Source: DATDIC01 sp963777625
GTDB lineage: Bacteria; Pseudomonadota; Alphaproteobacteria; Acetobacterales; Acetobacteraceae
Assembly (NCBI GenBank): GCA_963777625.1
Contig: CAVZRO010000019.1
Location: 1-64,000 of the forward strand
Reading direction: 5' to 3'
DNA length: 64,000 bases
In this document: positions 43,894 to 52,503 of the stretch, piece by piece
Layout of the letters: every line of letters begins with the position of its first letter
Position numbering within the stretch: position 1 is the stretch's first letter
The notes under the pieces: generated by a model
Seen by the model: the letters and a program-made list of their open reading frames with translations, nothing else
Told to the model about the DNA's origin: nothing
The model's database searches: none
Position numbers and translations under genes: made by a program

Positions 43894-44755
43894 ATGCAAT
43901 TGGGACGGCTCGGCGTCTGGTATCCGATGGATCGGCTTGGCAGGCCGGAGATGCCGCAATTCCTCAGCCAGTTGGAACAGCTTGGCTACGAGACGCTGTG
44001 GTATCCGGAGTCCCTCGGCTACGAATCGTTTTCGCTTGCCGGCTTCATGCTGGGGGCAACGAGCCGGCTGAAGATCGGCAGCTCCATCGCCAGCATCTAT
44101 GCGCGCGACGCGTTCACCGCCCGTCGCGGCCTGATCACACTGAACCAGCTCTACAATGACCGTTTCATCCTCGGCCTGGGTGTCAGTCACGTGCCGATGG
44201 TGGAAGGCGTGCGCGGCCACAGTTACGAAAAACCGGTTCCGGCCATGCGGGCCTATCTCGACGGTATCGCCAAGGGCGAGAAGGATGCCGAACTCCTGGC
44301 CCATTGCCGTCGCCGCGCTCGGCCCGCGCATGCTCGCCCTTGCCGCGGAGCGCACGCGGGGCGCACTGCCGTACAACACCACCCCGGAGCACACGGCCAC
44401 GGCGAAGCGGACGCTCGGCGATTCGAAATGGCTTGTCGTGGAGCAGAAGGTCTGCCTCGAAACCAATCCGGTCCGCGCCCGTGCGCTCGCCCGCAAGGAA
44501 CTGAAGCGTTACATGCGGCTCGATAACTACCGCAACAACTGGCTGCGGATCGGCTTCAGCGAACAGGACCTTGCCGAGGGCGGCAGCGACCGCTTCATCG
44601 ACGCAATGGTGCTATGGGGCGAGCCGGCCACGGTGAAACGCCGGCTCCGCACGCACTTCGACGCGGGCGCCACGCATGTCTGCATTCAGCCGGTCCACGA
44701 AGAGGGCGACGTGACCGCCCGCGACAGAACACTGAAGGAACTGGCGGATACCTAA
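43894..44755 (+). CDS. LLM-class flavin/F420-dependent oxidoreductase, one frameshift
   Basis: Luciferase-like TIM barrel; the closest known type is the TIGR03620 group of F420-linked enzymes. GRLGVWYPMDRLGRPEMPQF, YETLWYPESLGYESFSLAGF, LKIGSSIASIYARDAFTARR and RFILGLGVSHVPMVEGVRGH. A shift near 44298, then VAALGPRMLALAAERTRGAL, PYNTTPEHTATAKRTLG, DAMVLWGEPATVKRRLRTHF and THVCIQPVHEEG. Coupled to the CoA-transferase. F420 itself is unproven for this organism. Confidence 0.83.
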
Positions 44756-44825
44756 GGGCTGTCATGGCGACGCGAGCTGCCGGCGGGAAGGTGAACCCTG
44801 TGGACATTGCCTCGCCGGGCGCCCG

Positions 44826-44930
44826 TCTCGTCATGCCCGCACCCGCTTCGTCATGCCCGCGAAAGCGCGCGAAAGCGGGAATCCAGGCGAAAAGCGCGGA
44901 ATTCCCGGATGCGGGCCGCCTGGAGTCCCG
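44826..44930. repeat. REP-like palindromic repeat (copy E), partly duplicated
   Basis: CTCGTCATGCCCGCACCCGC, CGTCATGCCCGCGAAAGCGC, GCGAAAGCGGGAATCCAGGC and a degenerate right half (GGAGTCCCGCTTGCGCGCGG). Lies in the gap after the LLM gene. Confidence 0.7.
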
Positions 44931-44983
44931 CTTGCGCGCGGCGACGACCAACATTGATCATACATCCTCAATGCCGTTTGGAA

Positions 44984-45200
44984 TTAGCATCGAAATCCGA
45001 ACCCCGCCGACAGCATCGCCTCTTCCGCCTGAATGCGTCCCACCAGCAGCACCAGCGTGAATGCCGCCAGCAGCACCGGCGCCTAGCGCCCATCCCACCA
45101 GCATCACATCAGCAGGCCCGGGTAGCTGGGATGGCGGATCGCCGCCGGCGTCCCCCAATCGCCCCGGCGCCCTGCAAGCCCCGTCCGGGTGGATTCCCGC
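44984..45200 (-). pseudogene. Isoprenylcysteine carboxyl methyltransferase-family remnant
   Basis: Minus-strand pieces in three frames: AIRHPSYPGLLM (the family's R-H-P-x-Y motif), LVGWALGA, then VLLAAFTLVLLVGRIQAEEA, MLSAGFGFRC. This is the C-terminal membrane methyltransferase core with deletions and no N-terminal helices. It sits against a REP element. Confidence 0.55.
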
Positions 45201-45246
45201 CCCTCCCCGTGCCAGTTTGCGCCCCCTTTGATCGAACGAGACCCGC

Positions 45247-46360
45247 ATGATTCTGCTGAATTCCTGGCCCTGTCACCACGCGACCCGAGGTGCGCGACGC
45301 GCTTCGCTTCGACATCGCCCCCTGGGATAACGACTTTCGCCCCCTCTACACCTCGATCCAGCAGCGCCTGCTGCACGTCGCCAGAGGCCGGCCCGGCGAA
45401 CACGCCACTCTCCCCCTGCAAGGCTGTGGCCACTTCATTACCGAGGCCGCGATCCGCACCTTCATCCCCGCCGGCCGCAAGCTCCTCATCCCGGCCACCG
45501 GCGCCTATTCCGACCGCATGAGCCGCCTGGCCCGCGAGGCCGGCCGCGTCCCGGTTTCCCTGCCCGTTTCCCCCGCGCTGCCGGCGGACCCGACCCACAT
45601 CGCCGCCGCTCTGCAAGCCCATGCGGACATCACCCATGTCGGGATCGTATATAGTGAAACCGGCAGCGGCATCGCTCACGACGTGCCCGCCATCGCCGCC
45701 GCCGCCGCAGCACTCGGCCGGCGGGTGATCGTCGACGCCGTATCGGCCTTCGGCGCGCTGCCGCTCGATCTCTCCGCCCATCCGGAAATCGATGCGATCG
45801 TCTTCACCGCCAACAAATGCCTGGAATGCGTGCCGGGCATGGCGTTCGCCGTCGCCCGCGTCGAGCGCCTGCTCGAATGCGCCGGCAACGCCGGAAGCTG
45901 GTCGTTCGACCTTTCGGATCTCTACGCCCACTCCCTCCGCAGCCCGGGCAGCGCACGCTTCACCCCACCCGCCCAGGTCCTGGCCGCGCTCATCACCGCG
46001 CTCGACCTGTTCGACGCCGAGGGCGGCCAGCCGGCCCGGCTCGCACGCTACACCGCCAACATGCGCGTCCTCTACGACGGAATGAGCAGCCTGGGACTCA
46101 CGCCCTACCTGTCGCGCGCCGCCCAGGGCCCGATCATCGTCAACGTGCACGCACCCGCCGACCCCGCCTGGAACCTGCAAGCCTTCGTGGACGCGCTGAA
46201 GCGCCGCGGCTACCTGATCAGCAACTTCTACAACACCGAGCGCCCCAGCTTCCGCGTCGGCTGTATCGGCGCAATCACGCCCGAGCACATGCGCGGCTTC
46301 GTTCGCGCCGTGGGAGACGCACTGGACGAGCTTCAGATCAGCGAACGCAAGGCCGCCTGA
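45247..46360 (+). CDS. phnW: 2-aminoethylphosphonate--pyruvate transaminase-like PLP enzyme, one frameshift
   Basis: Class V aminotransferase, PhnW-like: converts 2-aminoethylphosphonate to phosphonoacetaldehyde. ATG 45247 gives MILLN; one extra T near 45262 must be dropped to read PGPVTTRPEVRDALRFDIAP. Then WDNDFRPLYTSIQQRLLHVA, HATLPLQGCGHFITEAAIRT, GIVYSETGSGIAHDVPA, VIVDAVSAFGALPLDL (PLP Asp) and VFTANKCLECVPGMAFAVAR (PLP Lys). No phnX or phosphonate transporter is near, so the substrate could differ. Confidence 0.8.
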
Positions 46361-46423
46361 TATTACCAGCGGCCCGACGATCCCCGCAGGAGTCACGCTC
46401 ACCGCGGGCAAGACGGGGAGTCG

Positions 46424-47690
46424 TCACGGCGAACGCCGCAGTTCCGGCGAAACGTCAGCCTGCCTGCCAACCCCGGCCAATTCGGCGGCGGCAATGTAAT
46501 CGCGGGTCAGCGGCACCGCATCCTGCCGATGCGCAAGCTGGATTTGAAACACCATCATGTTCTCGCGCCGGAACGAAAGTTCCGCGCCGGCAAGATAGAA
46601 CTCGAACATGCGACAGAACCGCTCGTCGTAAATCGAAGCAATCGCATCCCGGTTGGCGGCAAACCGGCGCCGCCAGTGCCGCAACGTCTCAGCGTAGTGC
46701 AACCGCAGGATCTCGATGTCGGTCACCACAAGCCGCGACCGTTCTATCCGCGGTATCACCTCGGACAGCGCCGGACAATAACCGCCGGGGAAGATGTATT
46801 TGGCGATCCAGGGATTGGTGCTGCCAGGCACGTCATTGCGGCCGATCGCATGCAGCAGAGCTATACCGTCGGGTTGCAGGCAGCGCGCCACCGTATCGAA
46901 GTACGCGCGATAAAAGCCGACGCCGACATGCTCGAACATGCCGACCGACACGATCCGGTCGAACCGCTGCTCGACGGCGCGATAGTCCAGCAGTTCGAAC
47001 TTCACGCGGTCAGCAAGTCCCTCTGCCTCGGCCCGCGCCCGCGCCTCGGCAAGCTGCTCGGTGGAAAGCGTTACACCCAGCACCCGGGCCCCGTAATCAC
47101 GCGCCAGGGTCAGGCCGAGGCCACCCCAACCGCAGCCGATATCCAGCACCGACAAGCCGGGCCGGTCGAGGCACAGCTTCGCCGCAAGGTGGCGTTTCTT
47201 CGCCGCCTGGGCTTCTTCAAGTGTCTCGTCGCCGCGGGGGAAGTAGGCACAGGAATATTGGCGGTCGCGATCCAGGAACAGGCTGTAAAGACGCCCGTTC
47301 AAATCGTAATGGTGGGCGACGTTCCGCCGGGCACGACCCGCCGGATTGTACTGATCGATGCGCCGTTTCGCAGTCGCCAGCTTCGCGTGTAGCCAAACCA
47401 GCGGATGCCGGTTGCCGTTCGCCATCAGATTGGCGACAGTAACGTCCAGCACATCGAAGATCGTACCGTCTTCCGGCACCAGCGTGCCGTCCATGTACGC
47501 CTCGCCGAACGACAAAACGGGGCTGAACACCAGGCCGCGAACGGTGCGTTGATCACGCAGCCGAATCGCGGCCGACGCGCCGGAGCCAGGATGGTCCCGA
47601 ATATGTCGTGGAACGCCCGTCCGGCCAGTGAATTGTCAACTGCCCGCAGTTGATGAACCGACGCAATACCGCGTCCAGTACAGCCTGCAT
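46424..47690 (-). CDS. cfa: Cyclopropane-fatty-acyl-phospholipid synthase, two frameshifts near the N-terminus
   Basis: Adds a methylene from SAM across phospholipid acyl double bonds. From 47530 leftwards it is one clean frame: FSPVLSFGEAYMDGTLVPED, NVAHHYDLNGRLYSLFLDRD, YSCAYFPRGDETLEEAQAAK, LSVLDIGCGWGGLGLTLARD (SAM motif), DYRAVEQRFDRIVSVGMFEH and YIFPGGYCPALSEVIPRIE. The first 50 residues (AVLRRFINCGQLTIHWPDGR) are in other frames from ATG 47690. Length about 420, normal. Confidence 0.92.
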
Positions 47691-47791
47691 CGTTTGCCCC
47701 CGAATGTCCTCCGCATGAACACCGGACCATGCCGCAGGATGACAGTTCGGTCAAAATCGCCGGGCGCGGAATCGCGACGCCCGGTTCGCTG

Positions 47792-48130
47792 TCACGCCAC
47801 CGCGAACAGATCCACTTTCCATCCCGCCTTGGTCATCGCCCGTTGCAACTCCACCATGAAACGGCGGGTCGCATCCATGCCGCCGGTACGGGGCCACAGA
47901 TGACGCGTGAAGTGCCTTGCAAGAAGATCGAGCAGCAACTCGCGCTCCGGCTTGTCAAGGCCACCGTCGGCGGTGGCATCGCCGTAATACGCGTTGAGGT
48001 CCTCGACAAGCGAAGGGTCGTGCTCGATGATCTGGCGCAGCGCGTCATTCGACGGCGGGATCAGGCGGCGGCGTTCAAGCTCCCACCGGCAGCAAGCCAA
48101 CGGAGCGGGCATTAAGCTGGTCACGTGCAT
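47792..48130 (-). CDS. Hypothetical cytoplasmic protein
   Basis: 112 residues if started at MHVTSLMPAPLACC (48130); the frame is open to 48199. WELERRRLIPPSNDALRQII, EHDPSLVEDLNAYYGDATAD, KPERELLLDLLARHFTRHLW and GMDATRRFMVELQRAMTKAG are helical. No recognised family. It is 101 bp upstream of cfa on the same strand and may be cotranscribed. Confidence 0.65.
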   Translation of the reverse strand: MHVTSLMPAPLACCRWELERRRLIPPSNDALRQIIEHDPSLVEDLNAYYGDATADGGLDKPERELLLDLLARHFTRHLWPRTGGMDATRRFMVELQRAMTKAGWKVDLFAVA

Positions 48131-48597
48131 CTCCAGGGCCAGGCATCGGGTCGGCTTCGCCCGAGACCGGCATATGGGGTGGAGTTCTGGTTCTGTCACG
48201 TCTACCTGCTATTCACCCGGCCTGCGATGCAAGTCCTTTGTTCGGCAACCCTGCAGCAGGCTCACCTGATCCCGGCGATCCGGTAGCTGAGAAAGCGCGC
48301 GAATCGTAGCGTATCGCCCACGGGACGCGACCCGCAACGAACCCCTCGGGCGCACCCGCGTCCAGGATGGCCACGCCGGAACATTGAAACGGGCAAACCA
48401 TCGCTTACACCACCCCGCGCGGACGAATGCTCTACATCCGTCATGCCCGCCTCCCTTCCGTCATGCCCGCGGAAAGCGGAAATCCACGCGAAAGCCCACG
48501 AAATTCCGAAGGCTTGCCTGGATTCCCACTTTCGCGAGAATAACGAACGTAGGTCATCCTCAATGCGGTCCGGTATTACCAGAGATGCGAACGTAAC
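48131..48597. other. Intergenic region, mostly without recognisable genes
   Basis: A short minus-strand frame (48213-48401; CSGVAILDAGAPEGFVAGRV) looks protein-like but matches nothing I know and lacks a ribosome binding site; it may be debris. The right part holds a REP element. Confidence 0.4.
48440..48545. repeat. REP-like palindromic repeat (copy F)
   Basis: CGTCATGCCCGCGGAAAGCG with right half GGATTCCCACTTTCGCGAGA. Imperfect arms compared with copies B and G. Confidence 0.65.
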
Positions 48598-49401
48598 ATG
48601 ACCGAGCTAATGGATGCCGGCCTGCTGCTGCTCGCACTGCTCGGCGCGAGCCTCTTCGGCGTGCTGATGCAACCGCTATTGGCCGAGCGGCACCGCAGCC
48701 GCGAAACCGTCGAGCTGATTCAGCTCGTGATCACCATGCTGGTGACCTTCGCCGCGCTGGTGCTCGGTTTGCTGACCACCTCCGTGAAGGCATCATTCGA
48801 CACGATATCCAATGACATGCGCGGCTACGCCACCGACATTATCCAGCTTGACCGGCTACTGACCGAGTATGGCAACGGCACCGACTCGATTCGGCAGCAA
48901 TTGCGCAGCTACACCGCCGCCGTGATCGCCACCACCTGGGTCGACAAATCGCAGCCGACCGGCATTGATTATCCCAAGTTCCCGCCCCGGTTGCCGACCG
49001 ACGCCGCGCTTGAAAGCTCCGGGCTCGGCCGCATGCTGGCGAACATCGAATTGCGGATTCGCATGCTTCCGGCACCCGATCAGATGCATCAGCGGCTGGT
49101 CGCCGATTCGCTGAACCAACTCGCCGTCATGCTGCAGCAGCGCTGGAAATTAATCGAGGAAGCGCATCCCTCCATTGCCATGCCGTTCTACCTCGTGCTG
49201 ATCTTCTGGCTGGTGATCGTATTCGCCAGCTTTGGCCTCAGCTCACCGCGCAACACGCTGGCCGCAACGGTGATTCTGCTCGGCGCATTATCGATCGCCT
49301 CGGCGATTTTCGTGATTCTGGAGCTCGACACCCCATTCGTTGGCCTGATCACGATCCCGAGCCAGCCTATGCGCGACGCACTCGCCCATCTCGCGCAATA
49401 G
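48598..49401 (+). CDS. DUF4239 (bestrophin-like) integral membrane protein
   Basis: 267 residues. Helices LLLLALLGASLFGVLMQPLL, LVITMLVTFAALVLGLLTTS, PFYLVLIFWLVIVFASFGLS and TLAATVILLGALSIASAIFV flank a cytoplasmic helical part (SNDMRGYATDIIQLDRLLTE). The end ELDTPFVGLITIPSQPMRDA is the family signature (E-x-x-x-P-F-x-G-x-x-x-x-x-S-x-P-x-R-x-A). Function unknown; possibly channel-like. Confidence 0.88.
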   Translation: MTELMDAGLLLLALLGASLFGVLMQPLLAERHRSRETVELIQLVITMLVTFAALVLGLLTTSVKASFDTISNDMRGYATDIIQLDRLLTEYGNGTDSIRQQLRSYTAAVIATTWVDKSQPTGIDYPKFPPRLPTDAALESSGLGRMLANIELRIRMLPAPDQMHQRLVADSLNQLAVMLQQRWKLIEEAHPSIAMPFYLVLIFWLVIVFASFGLSSPRNTLAATVILLGALSIASAIFVILELDTPFVGLITIPSQPMRDALAHLAQ

Positions 49402-49444
49402 CAGCCTGTCGTGCTGGGGGTACCCAACCCGCTCTTGCGCGGCC

Positions 49445-49512
49445 GGCGTCGCCCCAAACCCTGTGTTGTATATCTCGCGGCGCCCCAACTGTGCCTGTTG
49501 TACAACAGGCCG
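49445..49512. repeat. Second locus of the 31/32-bp TGTACA-type repeat
   Basis: GTTGTA recurs 32 bp apart (49465, 49497) and CGCCCCAA 31 bp apart (49450, 49481). The second unit contains the palindrome GTTGTACAAC. The same ordered words occur in the 27.04-27.14 kb array. Lies between convergent DUF4239 and dksA ends. Confidence 0.7.
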
Positions 49513-49529
49513 CAGCAGCCCCACCCCAC

Positions 49530-49946
49530 TCAATCGTCCCGGTGCACCCGTTCCATTCGCTCGTGCCGCTCCTGCGCCTCAATCGACAGAGTGGCGATCG
49601 GTCGCGCCTCCAGCCGCTTCAGGCCGATCGGCTCCCCGGTTTCCTCACAGTAACCATAAGTGCCGGCCTCTATCCGCTGCAGCGCCTGATCGATCTTGGC
49701 GACCAGCTTGCGGGCCCGGTCCCGTGTCCGCAGCTCCAGCGCCCGGTCGGTCTCCACGCTGGCCCGGTCGGTTATGTCGGCCTCATGAATGCCGCCCTCG
49801 GAAAGGCTGGCGAGCGTCCCGTCCGCATCTTTCAGCAGATCACCACGCCAGCGCAGCAACCTTTGCCGGAAATACTCCGCCTGAATCGGATTCATGAAGT
49901 CTTCGCTGTCGCTCGGTCGGTAGTCGGGGGGAATAGTCACCATCAT
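49530..49946 (-). CDS. dksA: DksA/TraR-family RNA polymerase-binding factor
   Basis: Binds the RNA polymerase secondary channel and modulates ppGpp responses. 138 residues. IQAEYFRQRLLRWRGDLLKD and LRTRDRARKLVAKIDQALQR form the coiled coil; ADITDRASVETDRALEL includes the tip D-x-x-D-x-A. The zinc-finger region GTYGYCEETGEPIGLKRLEA keeps a single Cys instead of four. In Alphaproteobacteria dksA is often beside fliX-flgI, as here. Confidence 0.92.
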   Translation of the reverse strand: MMVTIPPDYRPSDSEDFMNPIQAEYFRQRLLRWRGDLLKDADGTLASLSEGGIHEADITDRASVETDRALELRTRDRARKLVAKIDQALQRIEAGTYGYCEETGEPIGLKRLEARPIATLSIEAQERHERMERVHRDD

Positions 49947-50078
49947 GTCTGCCGATCCTGCGTTGGCGCCGGGTCCGTCCCCGGTTCACGAACGCGCGCG
50001 CTTATACCTGCGAGTAACAGCTCCGCCAAGAGTCTAAGTGCAGGGTTCAAAAGACTGACACGCAACGTTTTCACCCGC

Positions 50079-50483
50079 TCATAGCCCCCGTTTCGCCAGT
50101 TCCACGCGCGCCCGCAGCACGATCGCCGCCACCGCCTCTCTCAGCCGGGGGTCGGCCGCCGGCGGCACCTCCTCCGCCAACCCGACAAGCCTCATCAGCG
50201 GCTCCGGATCCCCGGTTTCGGCCAACAGCGCCCGTTGCAGGGCCGACAAAGCCGCCAGCAGCGCATGGCCCCGACGTCGGGCGGCGCGGTCCTCAAGGCA
50301 TTCGTCGCCCAGCTCCTGCAACGCAATCATGCCGCCCAACATCACCGGCGCGGCCTCGCCGACCGGCACCGCCGCGGTCCCCAAAGGCACCGCCTCGGGC
50401 ACGCTGAATCCGGCTGCGCCCGTGGATCGAGCCGCTGACCCCATTCGCATTGTCCCATCGACACGGACCACTGGCACTCTCAT
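50079..50483 (-). CDS. fliX: Flagellar assembly regulator FliX
   Basis: In Caulobacter FliX couples class II flagellar assembly to the sigma-54 activator FlbD. ATG 50483 (MRVPVVRVDG) follows GAAGGAG; 134 residues. Middle: APVMLGGMIALQELGDECLE and DRAARRRGHALLAALSALQR. End: RLREAVAAIVLRARVELAKR. Divergent from flgI, whose promoter is sigma-54 type, which supports the same regulatory link. Confidence 0.88.
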   Translation of the reverse strand: MRVPVVRVDGTMRMGSAARSTGAAGFSVPEAVPLGTAAVPVGEAAPVMLGGMIALQELGDECLEDRAARRRGHALLAALSALQRALLAETGDPEPLMRLVGLAEEVPPAADPRLREAVAAIVLRARVELAKRGL

Positions 50484-50579
50484 CGCACAACGGCTCCTTC
50501 GTTCCGTCCGCTTCTGCCGCCCGGCATTTCCTGCCCACATATCGCGTGGCCGGGTGAGGCACTTCCGCGCCCGAATGGC

Positions 50580-50596
50580 TGGCACAGCACTTGCTG
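50580..50596 (+). promoter_or_regulatory. Sigma-54 promoter of flgI
   Basis: TGGCAC-AGCAC-TTGCTG matches the -24/-12 consensus exactly, with 10 nt between the invariant GG and GC. The start of transcription should fall near 50605, only about 5 nt before the flgI ATG. Confidence 0.85.
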
Positions 50597-50610
50597 CTCT
50601 ACCGCCCAGC

Positions 50611-51756
50611 ATGACGACAAATCATTACGACCGAGCTACTCCCCGCCGTCCGGCTCTTCTTCGAGCACCTGCCCTCCTGTTGCTCGCGCTCACGCTGCTT
50701 CCGGCCCTCCCCGCGGCGGCTCAGGTCCGCATCAAGGACATCACCGACATCCAGGGGGTCCGTGCCAACCAGCTCATCGGCTATGGGCTCGTCGTCGGCC
50801 TCAACAACACCGGCGACAAGCTGGATAATTCGATATTCACCCGCGAATCGCTGATCGGCATGCTCGAACGGCTCGGCGTGAATACCCAGGATCAGGCAGC
50901 CAAGCTGGAAACCAAGAACGTTGCCGCGGTCATGGTGACCGGCGATCTACCGGCTTTCGTCCGCGAAGGTAGCCGCATCGATATCGCGGTCTCCGCGCTC
51001 GGCGATGCCACCGACCTGACCGGCGGAACGCTGCTGGTCACCCCGTTGCTCGCCGCCGACGGCGAGGTCTACGCCGTCGCCCAGGGCGCGCTCGCCACCG
51101 GCGCCATCGCCGCCCGCGGCGCGGCCGGCTCGGTCACACGCGGCGTCCCCACCGCCGGGCACATCGCCAACGGCGCCACCGTCGAACGCGAAGTTCCGTT
51201 CCGCCTGGACCAAAGCCACACCATCGATCTCTCGTTGCGCAACCCCGACTTCACCACGGCCGGGCGCATCGCCTCCGCCATCGCCGCGGCAGTCGGCCCG
51301 ATCGCCCGCGTCACCGACCCCCGCACCGTGGTGGTCGATCTGCACGGCCGCGACCCGATCTCGACACTCGGCACCATCGAAGACCTGCGCGTCGAGCCCG
51401 ACACACCGGCCATCGTGGTGATCGACGAGGCCAGCGGCACCGTGGTCATGGGCGCCAACGTACGCATCAGCACGGTCGCCATCGCGCAGGGCAATCTGAC
51501 CATCCGCGTGACCGAAACGCCGGAGGTCAGCCAGCCCGGCCCGCTCTCCAACGGAACCACCAAGGTTGTCCCGCGCACCCAGGTACAGGTGGATGACCAG
51601 CACGACCGCAAGCTCGGCATCATCCACGGCAGCGTCACCCTGCGCGACTTGGTGGCCAGCCTGAACGCGCTCGGGGTCGGACCGCGCGATCTGATCAGCA
51701 TCTTGCAGGCGATCAAGACCGCCGACGCACTGCAAGCCGACTTGGTGGTACGCTGA
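50611..51756 (+). CDS. flgI: Flagellar P-ring protein
   Basis: Builds the periplasmic P ring around the flagellar rod. 381 residues. Sec signal peptide LLRAPALLLLALTLLPALPA, cleaved near AAA-QVRIKDITDIQGVRANQL. IGYGLVVGLNNTGDKLDNSI, KNVAAVMVTGDLPAFVREGS, RIDIAVSALGDATDLTGGTL, VVIDEASGTVVMGANVRIST and DLVASLNALGVGPRDLISIL are conserved blocks. ATG 50611 is the only reasonable start. The stop overlaps the flgJ start by one base. Confidence 0.96.
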   Translation: MTTNHYDRATPRRPALLRAPALLLLALTLLPALPAAAQVRIKDITDIQGVRANQLIGYGLVVGLNNTGDKLDNSIFTRESLIGMLERLGVNTQDQAAKLETKNVAAVMVTGDLPAFVREGSRIDIAVSALGDATDLTGGTLLVTPLLAADGEVYAVAQGALATGAIAARGAAGSVTRGVPTAGHIANGATVEREVPFRLDQSHTIDLSLRNPDFTTAGRIASAIAAAVGPIARVTDPRTVVVDLHGRDPISTLGTIEDLRVEPDTPAIVVIDEASGTVVMGANVRISTVAIAQGNLTIRVTETPEVSQPGPLSNGTTKVVPRTQVQVDDQHDRKLGIIHGSVTLRDLVASLNALGVGPRDLISILQAIKTADALQADLVVR

Positions 51757-52055
51757 TGCTGACGCTGCCGCCCCTCGACGCCGGACCGCCGCCCAACGAT
51801 CTGCCCCCGGCCAAGGCTGCCGCTTTCTGGCAAAAAGCCCAGGATTTCGAAGCAATGGCCTTGGGCGAGCTGCTCAACCCGATATTCAACTCGGTCGATA
51901 CCGCCAATGGCCCGTTCGGCGGCGGTGAGGGCGAAACCGCCTGGAAGCCGATGCTGGTGCGCGAGATCGCGAAACAGATGGAAGCGCAAGGCGGCCTCGG
52001 CCTGGCCCGCCCAGTGTTCGAGGCCTTGCTGCACGCGCAGGAGAAAAAATCGTGA
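51756..52055 (+). CDS. flgJ: Rod-binding protein (FlgJ N-terminal domain only)
   Basis: Scaffold for rod assembly. 99 residues: AAAFWQKAQDFEAMALGELL, NPIFNSVDTANGPFGGGEGE, TAWKPMLVREIAKQMEAQGG. The muramidase half of enterobacterial FlgJ is absent, as is normal in Alphaproteobacteria. One-base overlap with flgI and 4-base overlap with the next gene. Confidence 0.9.
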   Translation: MLTLPPLDAGPPPNDLPPAKAAAFWQKAQDFEAMALGELLNPIFNSVDTANGPFGGGEGETAWKPMLVREIAKQMEAQGGLGLARPVFEALLHAQEKKS

Positions 52056-52444
52056 CCACGCCTGGCCTGCTGGAACGGGCGGAACGGCTGGCCGCCGTCC
52101 TCGCGGCCGAAAATGCCGCGCTCACCGTGCTCGATCTGCAGCGCGTCGCCGCCCTGGCCGGCGACAAACGCGAGGCCGCCGACGCGCTCGCAGCCACTCC
52201 GCCCGGCCCTCCATCCCCAGAATCGCGGGCGCAACTGGAATCGTGCGGAAGTCGGCTGACGATCCTGATGGAGGAAAACCGCCGCCTCCTGGAACGGGCA
52301 ATTGCTGTCCAGGCCCGCGTGCTCTGCATCATCGCCCGCGCCGGCAGGCGGGAAATGGCCCATCGCCCGACGGCTTACGGCAGGGGTGGCGCCCCTGTTG
52401 CGTCCGCTCGCCCCCGGGCAATGGCGATCATGGCGCGGGCCTGA
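52052..52444 (+). CDS. FlgN-like putative flagellar chaperone
   Basis: GTG start at 52052 overlaps flgJ by 4 bp. 130 residues, mainly a helical hairpin: LLERAERLAAVLAAENAALT, VLDLQRVAALAGDKREAADA and LESCGSRLTILMEENRRLLE, then RAIAVQARVLCIIARAGRRE. The place in the operon and the helix pattern fit FlgN, chaperone of hook-associated proteins. Sequence similarity alone is weak. The tail after ARAGRREMAHRP may be unstructured. Confidence 0.65.
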   Translation: MTTPGLLERAERLAAVLAAENAALTVLDLQRVAALAGDKREAADALAATPPGPPSPESRAQLESCGSRLTILMEENRRLLERAIAVQARVLCIIARAGRREMAHRPTAYGRGGAPVASARPRAMAIMARA

Positions 52445-52503
52445 CCGGAACACGGACTGACCCACTCGGCATTCTCGCGAAAAGCCGGAATCCATGGCGG
52501 CCC

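Noticed and set aside
48213..48401. Small minus-strand protein gene
   Set aside because: Protein-like composition in part, but no ribosome binding site, no recognised family, and adjacent REP debris.
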